From: Pseudomonas sp. Seg1
GTDB taxonomy: Bacteria > Pseudomonadota > Gammaproteobacteria > Pseudomonadales > Pseudomonadaceae
Assembly: GCF_018326005.1 (NCBI RefSeq)
Contig: NZ_AP021903.1
Coordinates: 5,321,001 to 5,385,000 of the forward strand
Reading direction: 5' to 3'
DNA length: 64,000 nt
Shown in pieces: positions 60,810 through 64,000 of the stretch (the stretch's first letter is position 1; each line of letters starts with the position of its first letter). Made by a program: the position numbers and the translations under genes. Under the pieces are notes generated by a model, which was not told the origin of the DNA, did no database searches, and was given only the letters and a program-made list of their open reading frames with translations.

Positions 60810-61991
60810 TTATTCCAGAGCAGAAGCCGGCCCGAAGAACTCGTAACGGCTCTGCTGCTCCGGCACGCCCAGCGCTTTCAGGTGGCGCTTGATCGCCCCC
60901 ATGAACCCCTTCGGCCCAAGGAAGTAAGCGTCGACATCACGCTGCTGGGGCAACCACTCGCCGAGCAACTCCTGACTCAACATCCCGACCTTGTCCGCCG
61001 CTGGGCTCACACCATCATCTTCGGCGTAGCAGTAGAAGCGCTTGAGTTGCGGATGACGCTCGGCCAGGCCGTCGATCCAGTCGCGGAACGCATGCACGCT
61101 GCCATTGCGCGCGCAGTGGATAAAGTGCACCGGACGTTCAGTCTCCAGTGCCGCTTCCAGCATCGCCAAGGTTGGCGTGATGCCGACGCCGCCACTGATC
61201 AGCACCAACGGCTTGTCGCTGGCAGTCAGGGTGAATTCGCCCGATGGCGGGAACAGCTGAATGCTTGCGCCGACATGCAGTTGATCGTGCAAGTGATTGG
61301 AAGCACGGCCACCCGGTTCACGCTTGACGCTGATGCGGTACTGACCTTTGTTTGCCAGCGCTGACAGCGAATAGTTGCGGCGGATTTCCTCGCCGTCGAG
61401 GATCAGTTTCATGCCGATGTACTGGCCGGGCTCAGCCGCAAGGATGGGACCTTTGTCGGCCGGTTCGAAGTAGAACGAAATGATTTCCGCGCTCTCCTCG
61501 ACCTTGGCCGCGACGATAAACTCGCGCGCCCCGCGCCAGCCGCCGACGGCTTGTTCTTTCTGGTCGTAGATTGCCGTTTCGGCGCCAATCAGGATATCGG
61601 CCAGTTGTCCGTATGCCGCGCCCCACGCACTCATCACTTCTGGCGTGGCGATTTCTTCGCCGAGCACTTCGGATATGGCGCGCAACAGGCAGGCACCGAC
61701 GATCGGGTAGTGCTCCGGCTGGATTTGCAGAGCGACGTGCTTGTTGATGATCTTCGCCACCAGATCACCCAACTGGTCGAGCTGATCGATGTGACGGGCA
61801 TACATCAACACGCCGTTGGCCAAAGCCCGGGGCTGATCGCCGCTGGCCTGATGCGCCTGGTTGAACAATGGGCGAACTTCCGGGTATTCGGCGAGCATCA
61901 TCCGGTAGAAGTGGGTGATCAGCGCTTCACCACCGCTTTCCAGCAGAGGCACGGTGGATTTGACGATGGCACGATCCTGGACGCTAAGCAT
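60810..61991 (-). CDS. hmp: Flavohemoglobin (nitric oxide dioxygenase)
   Basis: Hmp oxidises NO to nitrate with O2 and NAD(P)H, protecting the cell from nitrosative stress. The 393 residues consist of a globin domain (about 1-138; distal Tyr in THFYRMM, about 29, and proximal His in ALQIQPEHYPI region, about 85), an FAD domain with RRNYSLSA (about 203-209) and an NAD domain with SGGVGITPTLAM (about 266). AGGAG lies 8 bases before the ATG. It is divergent from norR, whose GT-N7-AC sites lie in the shared gap, so NO-induced, sigma-54-dependent expression is expected. Confidence 0.97.
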   Translation of the reverse strand: MLSVQDRAIVKSTVPLLESGGEALITHFYRMMLAEYPEVRPLFNQAHQASGDQPRALANGVLMYARHIDQLDQLGDLVAKIINKHVALQIQPEHYPIVGACLLRAISEVLGEEIATPEVMSAWGAAYGQLADILIGAETAIYDQKEQAVGGWRGAREFIVAAKVEESAEIISFYFEPADKGPILAAEPGQYIGMKLILDGEEIRRNYSLSALANKGQYRISVKREPGGRASNHLHDQLHVGASIQLFPPSGEFTLTASDKPLVLISGGVGITPTLAMLEAALETERPVHFIHCARNGSVHAFRDWIDGLAERHPQLKRFYCYAEDDGVSPAADKVGMLSQELLGEWLPQQRDVDAYFLGPKGFMGAIKRHLKALGVPEQQSRYEFFGPASALE

Positions 61992-62032
61992 GGGGTGACT
62001 CCTGAGCTTCGATGAAAAGTTACCTTGGGTTT

Positions 62033-62049
62033 ATCAGTTTCCGTGCCAA
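62033..62049 (-). promoter_or_regulatory. Sigma-54-like promoter of hmp
   Basis: On the minus strand TTGGCACGG (62049-62041) gives a perfect -24 element (TGGCACG). The -12 at CTGAT is off consensus (GA in place of GC). It lies about 45 bp before the hmp ATG and downstream of three NorR-type sites. Confidence 0.65.
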
Positions 62050-62089
62050 CTTATTTATCGTTATAAATCAATAGCTTAAAAACAACGTA

Positions 62090-62145
62090 GTCAAATCGAC
62101 TCAAAGCACCTTATAGTCATCGCGACTACATCTTGTCTCTTTGAC
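62090..62145. promoter_or_regulatory. Three NorR-type enhancer sites (GT-N7-AC)
   Basis: GTCAAATCGAC (62090-62100), GTCATCGCGAC (62116-62126) and GTCTCTTTGAC (62135-62145) each match the known NorR core GT-N7-AC; all have GTC...GAC. Centres are 26 and 19 bp apart. Three sites upstream of a sigma-54 promoter is the arrangement known for E. coli norVW. Confidence 0.8.
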
Positions 62146-62154
62146 TACAACACC

Positions 62155-63714
62155 ATGACTGCCAAATCCCTGCTCACTGCTCTGCTGCCTCTGGTTTCCG
62201 ACCTGTCCCGCGAATTGCCTGAGGGCGAACGTTACCGACGCTTGCTCGAAGCCATGCGCGCCCTGCTGCCGTGCGATGCCGCCGCACTGCTGCGCCTGGA
62301 CGGCGAATCGCTGGTGCCGCTGGCGGTCGATGGTTTGAGTGCAGACACCCTCGGTCGGCGCTTCAAGGTCAGCGAGCATCCGCGTTTCGAGATTTTGCTG
62401 GCCGGGAATGGGCCGACCCGTTTCGCCGCCGACAGCGACTTGCCCGATCCTTACGACGGCCTGGTTGATGGCCTCGACGATCACCTTGAAGTCCACGACT
62501 GCCTCGGCTGCCCATTGTTCGTCGATGAAAAACTCTGGGGCCTGATCACCCTCGACGCCCTTGATCCCGAGCGTTTCGAACCCATCGAACTGGATGCCCT
62601 GCAAGCCTTCGCCAGCCTCGCCTCGGCCACGGTCAACGCTGCCGAACGCATCGAGCGGCTGGCAATCCGTGCCGAAGACGAACACCAGCGCGCCGAGGTC
62701 TACCGTCAGGCCAGCGGTCAGCAGAACCGCGAAATGATCGGCCAGAGCAAAGCACTTAAACGTTTGGTGGAGGAAATCAATCTGGTCGGCGGCAGTGACC
62801 TGACCGTGTTGATCACCGGCGAAACCGGGGTCGGCAAGGAACTGGTGGCTCAGGCCATTCACGCCGCCTCACCGCGCGCCGACAAGCCGATCATCAGCCT
62901 CAATTGCGCCGCGCTGCCGGACACGCTGGTGGAAAGCGAACTGTTCGGCCACGTGCGCGGCGCGTTCACCGGCGCCACCAGCGACCGTCGCGGCAAATTC
63001 GAACTGGCCAATGGCGGCACGCTGTTTCTCGACGAAGTCGGCGAGTTGTCGCTGACCGTGCAGGCCAAATTGCTGCGCGTGTTGCAGAGCGGCCAGTTGC
63101 AGCGCCTGGGCTCGGACAAGGAACATCAGGTCGATGTACGCCTGATCGCCGCGACCAACCGCGATCTGGCCGAAGAAGTGCGCAGCGGTCGCTATCGTGC
63201 CGACTTCTATCATCGTTTGAGCGTGTACCCGCTGCGGGTGCCGGCCCTGCGTGATCGCGGGCGTGATGTGTTGCTGCTCAGCGGCTTCTTCCTCGAACAG
63301 AACCGCTCACGCATGGGCCTCAACAGTCTGCGCCTCAACAGCGACGCCCAGGAAGCGCTGCTCGCCTACACTTGGCCGGGCAACGTGCGTGAACTGGAGC
63401 ACTTGATCGGGCGCAGTGCGTTGAAGGCGCTGGGCAACTGCAAGGTAAGGCCGAAGATTCTCAGCTTAAGTGCCGCCGATCTCGATTTGCCGCGGGAGGT
63501 TGTGGATAACCCGGTTGAGCCGGTTGCCGGGGTGGTGGCTTCTTTACCGCTGATCAGCGGGGATCTGCGCGCCGCTACCGAGGAATATCAGCGGCGATTG
63601 ATTGCTGCAGCGCTGGAGCGCAATCAGGATAACTGGGCGAGTGCGGCGCGGGAGTTGGGGCTGGATCGGGCGAATCTTGGGCGGATGGCCAAGCGCCTCG
63701 GTATGAAAAGCTGA
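62155..63714 (+). CDS. norR: Nitric oxide-responsive sigma-54 activator NorR
   Basis: NorR binds NO at a non-haem iron in its GAF domain and then activates sigma-54 polymerase. The 519 residues have the GAF domain (about 15-165, including DSDLPDPYDG and HDCLGC, which fit the Asp, His and Cys ligands of E. coli NorR), the AAA+ domain with Walker A GETGVGKE (about 222), GAFTGA (about 267) and FLDEVGELS (about 297), and a C-terminal helix-turn-helix (about 495-515). It is divergent from hmp and is called fhpR in P. aeruginosa when paired with that gene. Confidence 0.95.
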   Translation: MTAKSLLTALLPLVSDLSRELPEGERYRRLLEAMRALLPCDAAALLRLDGESLVPLAVDGLSADTLGRRFKVSEHPRFEILLAGNGPTRFAADSDLPDPYDGLVDGLDDHLEVHDCLGCPLFVDEKLWGLITLDALDPERFEPIELDALQAFASLASATVNAAERIERLAIRAEDEHQRAEVYRQASGQQNREMIGQSKALKRLVEEINLVGGSDLTVLITGETGVGKELVAQAIHAASPRADKPIISLNCAALPDTLVESELFGHVRGAFTGATSDRRGKFELANGGTLFLDEVGELSLTVQAKLLRVLQSGQLQRLGSDKEHQVDVRLIAATNRDLAEEVRSGRYRADFYHRLSVYPLRVPALRDRGRDVLLLSGFFLEQNRSRMGLNSLRLNSDAQEALLAYTWPGNVRELEHLIGRSALKALGNCKVRPKILSLSAADLDLPREVVDNPVEPVAGVVASLPLISGDLRAATEEYQRRLIAAALERNQDNWASAARELGLDRANLGRMAKRLGMKS

Positions 63715-63723
63715 GAAGCCGAG

Positions 63724-63909
63724 AAGCCCCCTCAACCCCAGCCCTCTCCCGGAGGGAGAGGGAGCCGACCGAGGTGTTTTGCGCCATACATCGACCTGAA
63801 AGATTGAGTCGATTATGGATTCGGCGAAGCAAAATCAGGTCGGTGGATTTCTTGAGCATCCCCCAATCGGCCCCCTCTCCCTCCGGGAGAGGGCTGGGGT
63901 GAGGGGCTT
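63724..63909. repeat. Inverted repeat of the CCCTCTCCCGGAGGGAGAGG family
   Basis: Arms 63724-63765 and 63869-63909 are near-perfect inverted copies of about 40 bp, each with an internal CTCTCCC-GG-AGGGAGAGG palindrome. They enclose about 100 bp of non-coding sequence. This is a dispersed Pseudomonas repeat class separate from REP. Confidence 0.82.
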
Positions 63910-63934
63910 TGGCTTTGGCCTTGGCCTTGGCTTC
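63905..63934. repeat. Short GGCTTT/GGCCTT hexamer array
   Basis: Five hexamers (GGCTTT twice, GGCCTT twice, GGCTTC) follow directly after the inverted repeat. The array is outside any convincing gene. The rest of the window end (to 64000) shows no feature. Confidence 0.8.
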
Positions 63935-64000
63935 AGTTCTCACGCCACCCGACAACCAACCTAAAGCCCAACCTTTTGACGCCGATAACCCGGCATCAAT

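Overview
The window is a chromosomal segment of a Pseudomonas, most likely the P. fluorescens complex. This rests on the conserved gene order guaA-guaB / xseA / leuA / der-bamB-yfgM-hisS-ispG-rodZ-pilW-rlmN-ndk / isc / cysE-trmJ-suhB / secFD-yajC-tgt-queA, on high-GC codon use, and on abundant REP-type palindromes (cores such as GTGGGAGCGAGCCTGCTCGCG) in the gaps. No phage, insertion sequence or CRISPR array is visible. Most of the window is core genome.

Layout. 1-5125: two tandem genes for large toxin/effector-like proteins, the first cut by the window edge. 5126-7544: a gap with a strong promoter and a candidate short RNA, then a gene whose product ends in a TerD-like domain. 7667-11314: a small SmpA-like protein and guaA-guaB (GMP synthesis). 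11431-13918: a Cys-rich protein of unknown role, then a TauE/SafE permease divergent from a LysR regulator. 14049-18394: xseA, an M23 peptidase, and leuA behind a Leu-containing leader ORF. 18571-20498: an omega-amidase/aminotransferase pair. 20734-30018: a long minus-strand run for ribosome assembly, outer-membrane assembly, histidyl-tRNA, isoprenoids, cell shape, pili, rRNA/tRNA methylation and nucleotide balance. 30106-35702: the complete isc Fe-S operon iscRSUA-hscBA-fdx-iscX with an IscR-type operator over its promoter. 35941-38455: cysE, trmJ and, divergently, suhB. 38642-44745: a glycine-zipper protein, secF-secD-yajC and tgt-queA. 44853-44937: tRNA-Leu(CAA).

45072-52950 is more variable: several small unknown proteins, a PH-domain protein, a membrane protein with an in-frame hexanucleotide repeat, a PhoD-like phosphatase, an ArgD-like transaminase divergent from a LysR regulator, and a GNAT gene broken by a frameshift. 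53020-58652 holds a RidA-like protein and cyoABCDE (bo3 ubiquinol oxidase). 59477-63714 holds dsbB, an NTF2-like secreted protein, and hmp divergent from norR. The hmp-norR gap carries three GT-N7-AC sites and a sigma-54-like promoter, a nitric-oxide detoxification switch.

The items most worth following up are the tandem toxin-like proteins with a degenerate TIKI/ChaN-like domain, the promoter plus hairpin that defines a possible small RNA ahead of the TerD-like gene, the leuA leader ORF, the (PA)8(TA)4(TE)4 hexamer tract, and the frameshifted acetyltransferase. I did not find a clearly new multi-gene system. All homology statements come from reading motifs and recalling families; no database search was run.
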